Shown one piece after another: positions 26,307-34,294 of a stretch of 64,000 nt of DNA. The stretch is from Korobacter sp963703075. GTDB taxonomy: Bacteria; Acidobacteriota; Terriglobia; Terriglobales; Acidobacteriaceae. The stretch lies in NCBI GenBank assembly GCA_963703075.1, contig OY969786.1:4526001-4590000 (forward strand), read 5' to 3'. A program made the translations under genes and the position numbers. Below the pieces are notes generated by a model that saw only the letters and a list, made by a program, of their open reading frames with translations, was not told the origin of the DNA and did not search any database. Numbering within the stretch: the stretch's first letter is position 1; each line of letters opens with the position of its first letter.

Positions 26307-27170
26307 ATGCGCAAAGTCCTATTCACAACCATCGTGCTTCTGATCGCGTCCTCCTTCCTGTCTGCCCAGTTCGGCAAGGTCATGGATCGGGTGAAAAAGG
26401 CGACCGACACCTTCAGTCCCTGGTCGCCCGATCAGGAAAACGCCATTGGCATGGCCTCGGCCGCGAAGATGATTCACGTGATGGGCGTAGTCGACGATGC
26501 GGCGCTGACCAAGTATGTGAGCTACGTAGGGAACACGGTGGCGCGCCAGGCACCGCGTCCGGTGACCTATCACTTCGCGATTCTCGCCGCGAAAACGCCC
26601 GATGGCCGTTCGACGGTCAGTGCCTTCGCATTGCCCGGCGGCTACGTCTTCGTGACCAAGGGAGCGCTCGACGCCATGGTCGACGAAGCGCAACTGGCGG
26701 GCGTGCTGGCCCACGAAATCGCGCATGTCGACGGACGGCATCTGGAGAAGGAAGTTCAGAAAAGCAAGTCGAAGCGCTGGGCCATGGACGAGGGAACAGC
26801 CAAGATTCCGGGTCCTGCAGAGCTCAAGAACATCGCGAACGACATTGTCTCGCAAGCGTTATTGAGCCAGGTGAGCCCGAAGGATGAGGACGAAGCGGAC
26901 AAGAAGGGAACCCAGTTCGCCGCGGCCGCGGGCTACGACGCGAGCGGACTTAGGCGTTTCCTCGAGGTGCTGCAACAACAGCTGCAGAACGGGAGCATTC
27001 CTGCGAAAGAGACTGCACTGTGGGGGAAAACGCATCCACCCATTAGCGATCGCATCGCTAAACTTTCCACCCAGCCGGCTCCGACCGGTGGACAAGTTTT
27101 GCGGGACCGTTTCAAGGCGGCAATTTCCGGCAAGCCTGTGTTGGCAAGCGCCGCGAACCCACATCCGTAA
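26307..27170 (+). CDS. Secreted M48-family zinc metalloprotease
   Basis: This protein of about 287 residues starts with a signal peptide (VLFTTIVLLIASSFLSAQ). The catalytic motif HEIAH lies at about residue 136 in LAGVLAHEIAHVDGRHLEKE, and the third zinc ligand is probably the Glu in DEDEADKKG. FALPGGYVFVTKGAL is the usual edge-strand segment of M48B proteases, and HPPISDRIAKL closes the domain. It resembles BepA/LoiP-like periplasmic proteases. Two ATGs lie at 26304 and 26307; AGGAGG is five bases from the second. It forms a tight cluster with the cyclase and Gln/Pro-rich protein. Confidence 0.88.
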   Translation: MRKVLFTTIVLLIASSFLSAQFGKVMDRVKKATDTFSPWSPDQENAIGMASAAKMIHVMGVVDDAALTKYVSYVGNTVARQAPRPVTYHFAILAAKTPDGRSTVSAFALPGGYVFVTKGALDAMVDEAQLAGVLAHEIAHVDGRHLEKEVQKSKSKRWAMDEGTAKIPGPAELKNIANDIVSQALLSQVSPKDEDEADKKGTQFAAAAGYDASGLRRFLEVLQQQLQNGSIPAKETALWGKTHPPISDRIAKLSTQPAPTGGQVLRDRFKAAISGKPVLASAANPHP

Positions 27171-27198
27171 AAACAGCGAAGCCAAGGAACAGGGCACT

Positions 27199-27750
27199 GT
27201 GACCACGCGTCCATCCACTCCGTTCGCCAAGACCGCTGTCCAGATGTTTGCGGTCAACGATGGCATGAACCAGCATCTGATCGAACACCTTGATCCTGCT
27301 GCCTGGCAAGCGAAACCGCCCGGCAAGGTGCGCCCGATTGCCGCGATATTCACTCATATGCACAACGTCCGCACCAAGTGGATCCGGCTTACGGCTCCGC
27401 ACTTGAAGGTTCCAGCTCAGCTCAACCGGGCGCGCTGCACGCCGAAACAGGCCCGTTCCGCATTGGCGGAAAGCGCTGCGCGCTGCGGAGAGATGCTCGC
27501 GGAAGCGCTGGGCGGAGTTGGAAGCCGCATTCAAGTGTTTTGCCGCGACGGCTGGGCTCCGTCCTGGCCGATCGGCCCGGAGATGCTGTTCTACATGCTC
27601 GCCCACGAAGCTCACCATCGCGGGCAGGTGTGTATGCTCGCGCATCAACTCGGATTCCCATATGCACACGAGGTGGCAGATGGGATCTGGAATTGGGAGA
27701 AGCTGTGGAGAGAATGCGGGGCGCCGCGCGGTCCGGGATACGATTCTTAA
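27199..27750 (+). CDS. DinB-like (DfsB/YfiT type) putative metal-dependent protein
   Basis: This 183-residue four-helix-bundle protein has spaced histidines typical of the DinB/YfiT superfamily: IFTHMHNVRTKWI and LFYMLAHEAHHRGQVCMLAH. These usually bind a divalent metal; relatives include thiol transferases. The frame is open far upstream within the M48 gene, but GTG 27199, after AGG, begins the domain (VTTRPSTPFAKTAVQMFAVN). It lies 28 bp after the M48 gene and may be the last gene of that operon. Confidence 0.8.
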   Translation: MTTRPSTPFAKTAVQMFAVNDGMNQHLIEHLDPAAWQAKPPGKVRPIAAIFTHMHNVRTKWIRLTAPHLKVPAQLNRARCTPKQARSALAESAARCGEMLAEALGGVGSRIQVFCRDGWAPSWPIGPEMLFYMLAHEAHHRGQVCMLAHQLGFPYAHEVADGIWNWEKLWRECGAPRGPGYDS

Positions 27751-27766
27751 GTCGAGAAACGCGACA

Positions 27767-28576
27767 TCAGCCCGTCACCTCGTCGCTGACCACGTGAAAG
27801 CTAAGTAGCTTGGCGCTGCCGAAAGACGTTGTAATGGCGCAATCGGTAGCGTCACGGCCGGTCGCCATCAACACTCGCCCGATCCGGCGGATATTGTGCC
27901 GGGCGTCGAACGTCCACCATCGGTCTCCGAGATAAACCTCGAACCACGCGCTGAAGTCCATCGGACTGGGCGCGACGACCACTCCGATATCGCCCAGGTA
28001 TCCGGTGGCGTAGCGGGCCGGGATATTCAAGGCGCGGCAGAAGCTGATCGCGAGATGCTGGAAATCGCGGCATACCCCGACCCGTTCGGTATATACGCCG
28101 AGGGCGGTCCGCACGGGGTTGGAGAATTCGTAGCCGAACGTAACCTTGTTGTGTACCCAGGTACAAACGGCTTTCACCCGTCCCCAACCGCGTGGTGCAT
28201 TCCAGAAAAGTTCCGAGGCGGTATTGGTCAGCAGGTCCACTTCACAATAGCGGCTGTTCATCAGGTAAGGGAGGACATCCAGGGGAAGCTCGTCGACCGG
28301 CACTTCCTGGGCGTTTACATCCTCCGCATCCGGCGTTCCCGGATCCTGGATGAGCGTGGAGTTATGGAGCCTGATTCGTCCTGGAGGCGCTAAGAAGCGG
28401 CAACCATGGTTGCCGAAGGAATCCACGTAATTCTCGATCTTGACCGGCGGGTCGGTGCGAAGTTCGTCCGGCTCCAGCAAATCCTTCTTTCGTGAAGGAT
28501 GCACGTTGAGGAGAGTTAGGATGGGCACCTCGGCGACGGTCTCGAAGTGAATGTCATAACCAAGACGAATTTTCAT
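27767..28576 (-). CDS. Transglutaminase-like protein, minus-strand member of Anbu cluster
   Basis: This is a 269-residue protein with an N-terminal beta region (MKIRLGYDIHFETVAEVPIL) and a transglutaminase-like core. The nucleophile region is VGVCRDFQHLAISFCRALN and the Asp region RWWTFDARHN. At the place where the catalytic His normally stands, the sequence is MDFSAWFEVYL, that is Ser instead of His; this may be a subfamily feature. It is divergent from the Anbu gene, with 146 bp between their starts. Such transglutaminase-like proteins recur with alpha-E and ATP-grasp proteins; a role in cutting or joining peptide amides is predicted, not shown. Confidence 0.85.
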   Translation of the reverse strand: MKIRLGYDIHFETVAEVPILTLLNVHPSRKKDLLEPDELRTDPPVKIENYVDSFGNHGCRFLAPPGRIRLHNSTLIQDPGTPDAEDVNAQEVPVDELPLDVLPYLMNSRYCEVDLLTNTASELFWNAPRGWGRVKAVCTWVHNKVTFGYEFSNPVRTALGVYTERVGVCRDFQHLAISFCRALNIPARYATGYLGDIGVVVAPSPMDFSAWFEVYLGDRWWTFDARHNIRRIGRVLMATGRDATDCAITTSFGSAKLLSFHVVSDEVTG

Positions 28577-28722
28577 GGGGACGGAGGTTCCTTCAGGGAA
28601 CGCAAAACGCTCAAAGTATCATGACCTGTCTTCGCCGAGTTATGCGTTTTCTGGTTTACAACGATTCGGAAAGCGGCCAGTTGACCAGTGTATGATGCTC
28701 TAAATTCAGCGCAGGGGTTGAT

Positions 28723-29502
28723 GTGACTTATTGTTTAGGGATTACGACGCGGGAAGGGCTGGTGCTGGCCTCCGATTCACGGACCAATGCCGGTTACGAT
28801 CAAGTGAACGTTTGCCGCAAGATGTACCGGTTCGTCGAGCCGGGTGAGCGGGTATTCGTCATTCTAACCAGCGGAAGTCTCTCCATCAGCCAGTCGGTGA
28901 TCACCTTATTAGGAGACGACTTCAATACCGGGCGCGGATTGGCGCAAGCCACTTCGTTGTACGACGCGGCAAGGATCGTCGGTGACTGCGTACGGCGGAT
29001 TTCCGACGTCGACCGCGCTTCCCTGGAGCGAGATTCCTTCAACTTTAATGTGCATTTGCTCCTGGGTGGGCAGGTGCGCGGGCAGGATCCCAACCTGTAC
29101 CTGATCTATCCCCAAGGCAATCCGTTGGCGGCCACGGAAGATTCCTTGTATCTGCAATTGGGAGAGGTGAAGTACGGCCGGCCGATCCTGGATCGCGGCA
29201 TTCAAGCCACCACCTCGCTCGAAGTCGCCGCCAAGTATGCCCTGCTTTCGATGGATGCGACGATGCGCTCCAATGTGACCGTCGGCCCTCCAATCGACCT
29301 GTTGCTCTACAAGAAAGACAGCTTTGAAGTCACGCGCTATCGCCGGCTCCAGGCCGGGGACGAAGATCTGAACCTGATTCACTCCAGTTGGGAACAATCG
29401 TTGCGGCGAGCGGTGGAGCAACTCCCGGATATTGAATTCCGAGCTCCCGCCGGAGCCGAAGTAAGAGACATCAAAGAAGAAGTAGTGCGTTCGAGAGGGT
29501 AA
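28723..29502 (+). CDS. Anbu: proteasome-type (NTN hydrolase) peptidase
   Basis: This 259-residue protein is the bacterial ancestral-beta-subunit proteasome homologue. It starts MTYCLGITTREGLVLASDSR, with Thr directly after the initiator Met as the expected N-terminal nucleophile. DSRTNAGYDQ holds the conserved Asp. VFVILTSGSLSISQSVITLL and DRGIQATTSLEVAAKYALLS are typical of the family. The start is GTG 28723 after CAGGGG. It heads a plus-strand run with a circularly permuted ATP-grasp protein, an alpha-E protein and a transglutaminase, the well-known Anbu neighbourhood. Its substrate remains unknown in the family. Confidence 0.9.
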   Translation: MTYCLGITTREGLVLASDSRTNAGYDQVNVCRKMYRFVEPGERVFVILTSGSLSISQSVITLLGDDFNTGRGLAQATSLYDAARIVGDCVRRISDVDRASLERDSFNFNVHLLLGGQVRGQDPNLYLIYPQGNPLAATEDSLYLQLGEVKYGRPILDRGIQATTSLEVAAKYALLSMDATMRSNVTVGPPIDLLLYKKDSFEVTRYRRLQAGDEDLNLIHSSWEQSLRRAVEQLPDIEFRAPAGAEVRDIKEEVVRSRG

Positions 29503-29608
29503 GAAAGCAAGGACGGTCGGGAACTTTTCAATCGCGGGAATCGTTATTTCCGATCATGCCAGTGATTCGGAATCAGCTATCCTTGCGAGGATTCGAGCAT
29601 CGGCCATC

Positions 29609-31081
29609 ATGACGACAGGAACGGAATCGCCGGACCGCGGCGGTGCGGACGCACTCAGCGGCTACGAGCTCAATGGCGCTTACGACGAGATGTTCCGTTC
29701 CGTGGACCATCCTCGAAGACACTATCGGCCCCTCCACAACCTGCTTCTCAAGCTTGGTCCCGATGAGTTGCGCCGCAGCAAAAGCGAAGCAGACCAATCG
29801 TTCTTCAATCAGGGAATTACATTCACCGTCTACGGCGGCGATAAGGGTACGGAACGCATTTTTCCCAACGATCTTCTGCCCAGGATCCTGACCGGGAGTG
29901 AGTGGGAGACGATCGAACGTGGGCTGACGCAGCGGATCACGGCGCTCAACCTCTTTCTGAACGACGTTTATCACGAAGCCAAGATCATCGAAGACGGAGT
30001 TGTGCCCGGCTACATCGTCTACACCTGCAAGCACTATCGCCGGGAAATGCGCGGCATAAAAGTCCCGCACGACATCTATATCTCGGTCGTAGGCACGGAC
30101 CTGATCCGCACTCCCGAAGGGAAGTTCGTGGTCCTGGAGGACAATCTGCGCGTCCCCAGCGGGGTTTCGTACATGCTGACCAGCCGCCGGGTCATGAAGC
30201 AGATTTTTCCCAGCCTCTTCCAGAAAGCCAGGGTGCGGCCCATTGAGCAGTACAGCCAGGTGCTGCTCTCGACCTTGCGCCACCTCGCCCCGGAGAGCCG
30301 CTCGAACCCGACTGTCGTTCTCCTCACGCCCGGACCGTACAACTCAGCGTACTTCGAACATACCTACCTGGCGCGGCAGATGGGAATTGAACTGGTTGAA
30401 GGCCGGGACCTGGTGGTGCACGACAACGTCGTCTACATGCGTACCACGTTTGGGCTGAAGCGTGTTGATGTCATCTATCGCCGCATTGACGACGATTACC
30501 TGGACCCGATGGTTTTTCAGACGGGTTCATCCCTGGGTGCGGTCGGCTTATTCAATGCATATCGCGCGGGCAATGTGGCTTTCGCCAACGCACTGGGAAC
30601 GGGAGTGGCGGACGACAAAGCCATCTATGCATTTGTCCCCAGCATGATCCGCTACTACCTCAATCAAGATCCGATTCTCGACAACGTCGAAACCTTTTTG
30701 ATGTCCGATCCTGCGCAACGCGACCATGTATGCCAAAGGCTGGATCAATACGTCGTAAAGGCGGTAGGTGAATCCGGTGGGTACGGCATGCTGATCGGGC
30801 CGCATAGCTCAGAAGAACAGCGGTCGGAATTTCGGAGACGGATCGAAGCCGAACCGCGCAACTATATCGCGCAGCCGACGATCAACCTTTCCACCGCGCC
30901 CTGTTTCGTCGACGGGGCGATCGAGCCTCGGCACGTGGATCTGCGGCCGTATGTTCTCTATGGCGAGAAAATCAGCATCATTCCCGGCGGCCTTACCCGG
31001 GTGGCTTTAAGGAAGGGTTCATTGGTCGTCAATTCTTCGCAAGGCGGCGGTTCGAAAGACACGTGGGTCTTACAGGACTGA
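29609..31081 (+). CDS. Circularly permuted ATP-grasp protein (predicted amidoligase)
   Basis: This 490-residue protein belongs to the circularly permuted ATP-grasp type 2 family found beside alpha-E and Anbu. Recognisable blocks are NQGITFTVYGGDKGTERIFP, DLIRTPEGKFVVLEDNLRVP, VSYMLTSRRVMKQIFPSLF, RVDVIYRRIDDDYLDP, and VVKAVGESGGYGMLIGP for the nucleotide-binding region. ATP-grasp enzymes activate carboxylates to form peptide-like bonds; a specific substrate is not known. It lies 106 bp after Anbu and 15 bp before the alpha-E gene. Confidence 0.9.
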   Translation: MTTGTESPDRGGADALSGYELNGAYDEMFRSVDHPRRHYRPLHNLLLKLGPDELRRSKSEADQSFFNQGITFTVYGGDKGTERIFPNDLLPRILTGSEWETIERGLTQRITALNLFLNDVYHEAKIIEDGVVPGYIVYTCKHYRREMRGIKVPHDIYISVVGTDLIRTPEGKFVVLEDNLRVPSGVSYMLTSRRVMKQIFPSLFQKARVRPIEQYSQVLLSTLRHLAPESRSNPTVVLLTPGPYNSAYFEHTYLARQMGIELVEGRDLVVHDNVVYMRTTFGLKRVDVIYRRIDDDYLDPMVFQTGSSLGAVGLFNAYRAGNVAFANALGTGVADDKAIYAFVPSMIRYYLNQDPILDNVETFLMSDPAQRDHVCQRLDQYVVKAVGESGGYGMLIGPHSSEEQRSEFRRRIEAEPRNYIAQPTINLSTAPCFVDGAIEPRHVDLRPYVLYGEKISIIPGGLTRVALRKGSLVVNSSQGGGSKDTWVLQD

Positions 31082-31096
31082 GAATCGGGGGCGCTC

Positions 31097-32029
31097 GTGC
31101 TTTCACGTGTAGCTGACAGCCTTTACTGGATGAGCCGCTATTTCGAGCGCGCGGACAACGCCTCGCGCGTGCTCAGGGCGACCTATGGATTGATCCTGAA
31201 TCCAGCGAAATTCTCTACCGACGAACGTTGGTTTCGCGCGGTGTCTTCGCTGGCGCCGGGACTGGCAACGAGCGAGGTCGATCCACAACGCGTGTTATTC
31301 CAGTTGATAGCGGATCCGGAGGGTACTTTTTCGATCGTCAATTGCATTACTGGAGCAAGAGAGAATGCCCGCCAGGTGCGGGAAGAGATCAGCACGGAAA
31401 TGTGGGAACAGTTGAATCGGCTCTTTCACGACGTTACCGGCTTCGACTTGCAACCCGACGATGACGCAGCCGCCATGCGGGTCGTGACGGCCGTGCGTGA
31501 AGGCTCGTACAGGTTCAACGGAGTCACGGCGACTACCATGAATCACGACGAAGCGTGGCACTTCATTCAGCTCGGGAAGTACATTGAGAGGACCTGCAAT
31601 TTGTGTCTCTTGCTCGATGCCTATTTTCTGAACGAAAAAGGAGCAGATGATCTGGACTGGGTCGGCCTGCTCAACAGCTGTGCTGCCTTCGAAGCCTATT
31701 GCAAAGCCTGCACCGCGGAGCTGAAGCCGGAGCGCATTGCGGATTTCCTGCTGCTGAAACCAGAATTTCCGTATTCAGTGCGTTTTTCGCTCGACCGCAT
31801 GCACCAGGCTTTAACCGCAATCAGTAATCTCTCCCTGAGCCGTAGAACGGAGCGCATCGAGAGGCTTATCGGAAGGTTGCGCTCCATGGTGGTGTACGTT
31901 CAGGTTGGAGATGTGATCCAGGGACTGCACACTTACCTCACCGGAATCATCGAACGGTGCCGCGAGCTGCATGCCGCCGTCCAGGAAGTCTATATCGAGT
32001 ACCCGATTGAGGCGGCTTTCGAAATCTAA
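31097..32029 (+). CDS. Alpha-E domain protein
   Basis: This is a 310-residue all-helical protein of the alpha-E family. It opens with MLSRVADSLYWMSRYFERAD and contains AWHFIQLGKYIERTCNLCLL and PYSVRFSLDRMHQALTAISN, with the conserved Arg/Glu pairs (RYFERAD, KYIERT) that give the family its name. It is always found with the circularly permuted ATP-grasp protein, and some proteins fuse the two. The start is a GTG preceded by GGGGGCG. Its stop shares the A of TAATG with the transglutaminase start, so these two are translationally coupled. Confidence 0.92.
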   Translation: MLSRVADSLYWMSRYFERADNASRVLRATYGLILNPAKFSTDERWFRAVSSLAPGLATSEVDPQRVLFQLIADPEGTFSIVNCITGARENARQVREEISTEMWEQLNRLFHDVTGFDLQPDDDAAAMRVVTAVREGSYRFNGVTATTMNHDEAWHFIQLGKYIERTCNLCLLLDAYFLNEKGADDLDWVGLLNSCAAFEAYCKACTAELKPERIADFLLLKPEFPYSVRFSLDRMHQALTAISNLSLSRRTERIERLIGRLRSMVVYVQVGDVIQGLHTYLTGIIERCRELHAAVQEVYIEYPIEAAFEI

Positions 32030-32997
32030 TGTTCTACGCCATCCGCCACTTTACGCGTTACAGCTACAGCCGCTTCATCTGGCAGAGCATGATGGAAGTG
32101 CGCATGCACCCGCGCAGCGAGGGCAACCAGCGCTGCTTTGTCTTCCAACTCTCGGTCAATCCAAAAGCCCGCATCTTCGGCTACACCGATTCCTACGGCA
32201 ACATGGTGCACCATTTCGATTTGCCGGCCCGCCATGGGCACCTCACCATCATTTCCGATGCCCTGGTGAACATTGACGCGCAACCCTCGCTCCCGGAGTC
32301 AATGGATTACGCAAGCTGGATGGAACTCGAAACTCTCGTCGAGAAGCGAGATTACTGGGATATGTTGCTGCCGAGTCATTTCGCGCGATCGTCGCCCGAA
32401 TTGCTTGAACTGGCCAGCGAACTTGGCGTCGCCGAGCGAGACGGCCGCAGTCCGCTCGCTTTTCTTCATGACATTTCAACGGGCGTCCATCGGAGTTTCA
32501 GTTACGTGAAGAAGAGCACCTCGGCAAATTCTCCGATTGAGCATGCGCTGCGGTCACGGCAGGGAGTCTGCCAGGATTTTTCCCACATCATGATCGCGCT
32601 TGCCAGAAACGCCAGCATCCCTTGCCGCTACGTCAGCGGATATCTTTACCACGGAGGCGACGATCCGCATCCGGCAAGCGACGGCGCAACCCATGCGTGG
32701 GTTGAGGCGCTTCTTCCCGGAATCGGATGGGTTGGCTTCGATCCCACCTTGGACAGCCTGGCAGACGAACGTCATATTCGCACGGCGATCGGCCGCGACT
32801 ACGCCGACGTGCCGCCGACCATGGGCATGATGAAAGGGAAAGCGGATACGCAGTTGCAGGTTCGCGTCCGGGTCACTCGATCGCAGGCAGTTCTTCCCCC
32901 GGATGAAGAGTTCGCGGCGGATGAGGAGTGGTCGCAGTTCCTGGAAGAAAATCAGCCGGCCTCGCTGATGGACGTTCAGCAACAGCAGCAACAATAA
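32029..32997 (+). CDS. Transglutaminase-like protein (Anbu cluster)
   Basis: This 322-residue protein has an N-terminal beta region (MFYAIRHFTRYSYSRFIWQS) and a transglutaminase core with a complete triad: Cys in SRQGVCQDFSHIMIAL, His in DGATHAWVEALL, Asp in VGFDPTLDS. This is consistent with a cysteine peptidase or amide transferase. The C-terminal tail is acidic and ends in a Gln run. It is the last gene of the alpha-E operon and contrasts with the minus-strand copy at 27767-28576, which lacks the His. Confidence 0.9.
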   Translation: MFYAIRHFTRYSYSRFIWQSMMEVRMHPRSEGNQRCFVFQLSVNPKARIFGYTDSYGNMVHHFDLPARHGHLTIISDALVNIDAQPSLPESMDYASWMELETLVEKRDYWDMLLPSHFARSSPELLELASELGVAERDGRSPLAFLHDISTGVHRSFSYVKKSTSANSPIEHALRSRQGVCQDFSHIMIALARNASIPCRYVSGYLYHGGDDPHPASDGATHAWVEALLPGIGWVGFDPTLDSLADERHIRTAIGRDYADVPPTMGMMKGKADTQLQVRVRVTRSQAVLPPDEEFAADEEWSQFLEENQPASLMDVQQQQQQ

Positions 32998-33017
32998 GAC
33001 AGGCGGTTGGGCGAGGC

Positions 33018-34223
33018 CTATACGCGGTCGACAACGATCGCGACGCCTTGGCCAACGCCCGCACACATGGTTGCCAGTGCTCGTTTCGCGCCGGATTTCT
33101 GCAATTGGTGCACAGCGGTCATCACCAGGCGCGCTCCGCTCATGCCAAGGGGATGCCCCAGGGCGATCGCTCCTCCGTTCGGATTTACGAAATCAGCGTC
33201 GTCCGCGAGCCCCAGTTGCCGCAGGCAGGCAAGTGATTGGCTGGCAAAAGCTTCATTGAGTTCAATCACGTCGATGTCCGCCAGGGAAAGCTGCAGACGG
33301 TGAAGCAGCTTCTTGACTGCCGTGACCGGTCCAATGCCCATCACGCGCGGAGGCACGCCGGTTGCCGCCATGCCAAGAATGCGCGCCCTTGGCGCAAGCC
33401 CGTGCTCGCGGATCGCATCTTCAGAGGCCACGATCATCGCCGCTGCGCCGTCATTAATGCCGGATGCATTGCCCGCCGTCACCGTGCCATTCGCGCGTAC
33501 CACCGGCTTCAGTCTTGTCAGTGCTTCAAGCGTAGTCTCCGGACGGGGATGCTCATCTTCAGCGACCACCGAAGACTCCGCGTTCCTGCTGGTTACGGTC
33601 ACGGGCACAATCTCTTCCGCGAAAAATCCCGCCGCCTTGGCTTTCACCGCCCGCTGCTGGCTGCGGAAGGCAAATCCGTCCTGGTCTTGGCGTGAGACGC
33701 CCGATTCAACAGCAACGTTCTCGCCGGTCTCGGGCATGGAATCCACGCCATACAGTTCTTTCATCATGGGATTGACGAAGCGCCAGCCAATCGTCGTGTC
33801 GTAGATCTCCGCATTGCGCTGAAAGGCTGCTTCCGCCTTGGCCATGACGAAAGGAGCGCGCGACATCGACTCGACGCCACCGGCAATTGCGATTTCGATC
33901 TCTCCCGCCGCAATCGCGCGGGCTGCCGATCCGACGGCGTCCATGCCCGATGCGCAAAGGCGATTGATGGTAGTGGCAGGAACCGTGACCGGAAGTTCTG
34001 CCAGGAGCGTCGCCATCCGGGCGATATTCCGGTTATCTTCGCCCGCCTGATTGGCGCATCCGAGGTAGACCTCGTCGAGTTTCTCCCAATCGATCCCCGG
34101 ATTGCGTGCGACCAACGCACGAATCGTGGCCGCCGCCAGATCATCCGGACGAACCGCTGCGAGCTTTCCACCAAACTTGCCAATCGGAGTACGAACGGCA
34201 TCGCAAATGTAAGCAGCCTTCAT
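33018..34223 (-). CDS. pcaF: Thiolase, 3-oxoadipyl-CoA/acetyl-CoA acyltransferase (PcaF-like)
   Basis: This 401-residue thiolase cleaves or forms beta-ketoacyl-CoA. Catalytic residues are visible: nucleophilic Cys in TTINRLCASGMDAVG, His in GGAIALGHPLGMSGARL with NEAFA, and the second Cys in ATMCAGVGQG. The N terminus (MKAAYICDAVRTPIGKFGG) and GCANQAGEDNRNIARMA are closest, by eye, to PcaF of the beta-ketoadipate pathway. No other pca gene is nearby, so it may serve general beta-oxidation. ATG 34223 is preferred to the TTG nine bases upstream. Confidence 0.9.
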   Translation of the reverse strand: MKAAYICDAVRTPIGKFGGKLAAVRPDDLAAATIRALVARNPGIDWEKLDEVYLGCANQAGEDNRNIARMATLLAELPVTVPATTINRLCASGMDAVGSAARAIAAGEIEIAIAGGVESMSRAPFVMAKAEAAFQRNAEIYDTTIGWRFVNPMMKELYGVDSMPETGENVAVESGVSRQDQDGFAFRSQQRAVKAKAAGFFAEEIVPVTVTSRNAESSVVAEDEHPRPETTLEALTRLKPVVRANGTVTAGNASGINDGAAAMIVASEDAIREHGLAPRARILGMAATGVPPRVMGIGPVTAVKKLLHRLQLSLADIDVIELNEAFASQSLACLRQLGLADDADFVNPNGGAIALGHPLGMSGARLVMTAVHQLQKSGAKRALATMCAGVGQGVAIVVDRV

Positions 34224-34294
34224 GCCGTACAAGAATATCCGAGTCGCCGCCGCACTGCGCGAAGTGTCGGGTATATGCGAGATTCCGATTGTCT

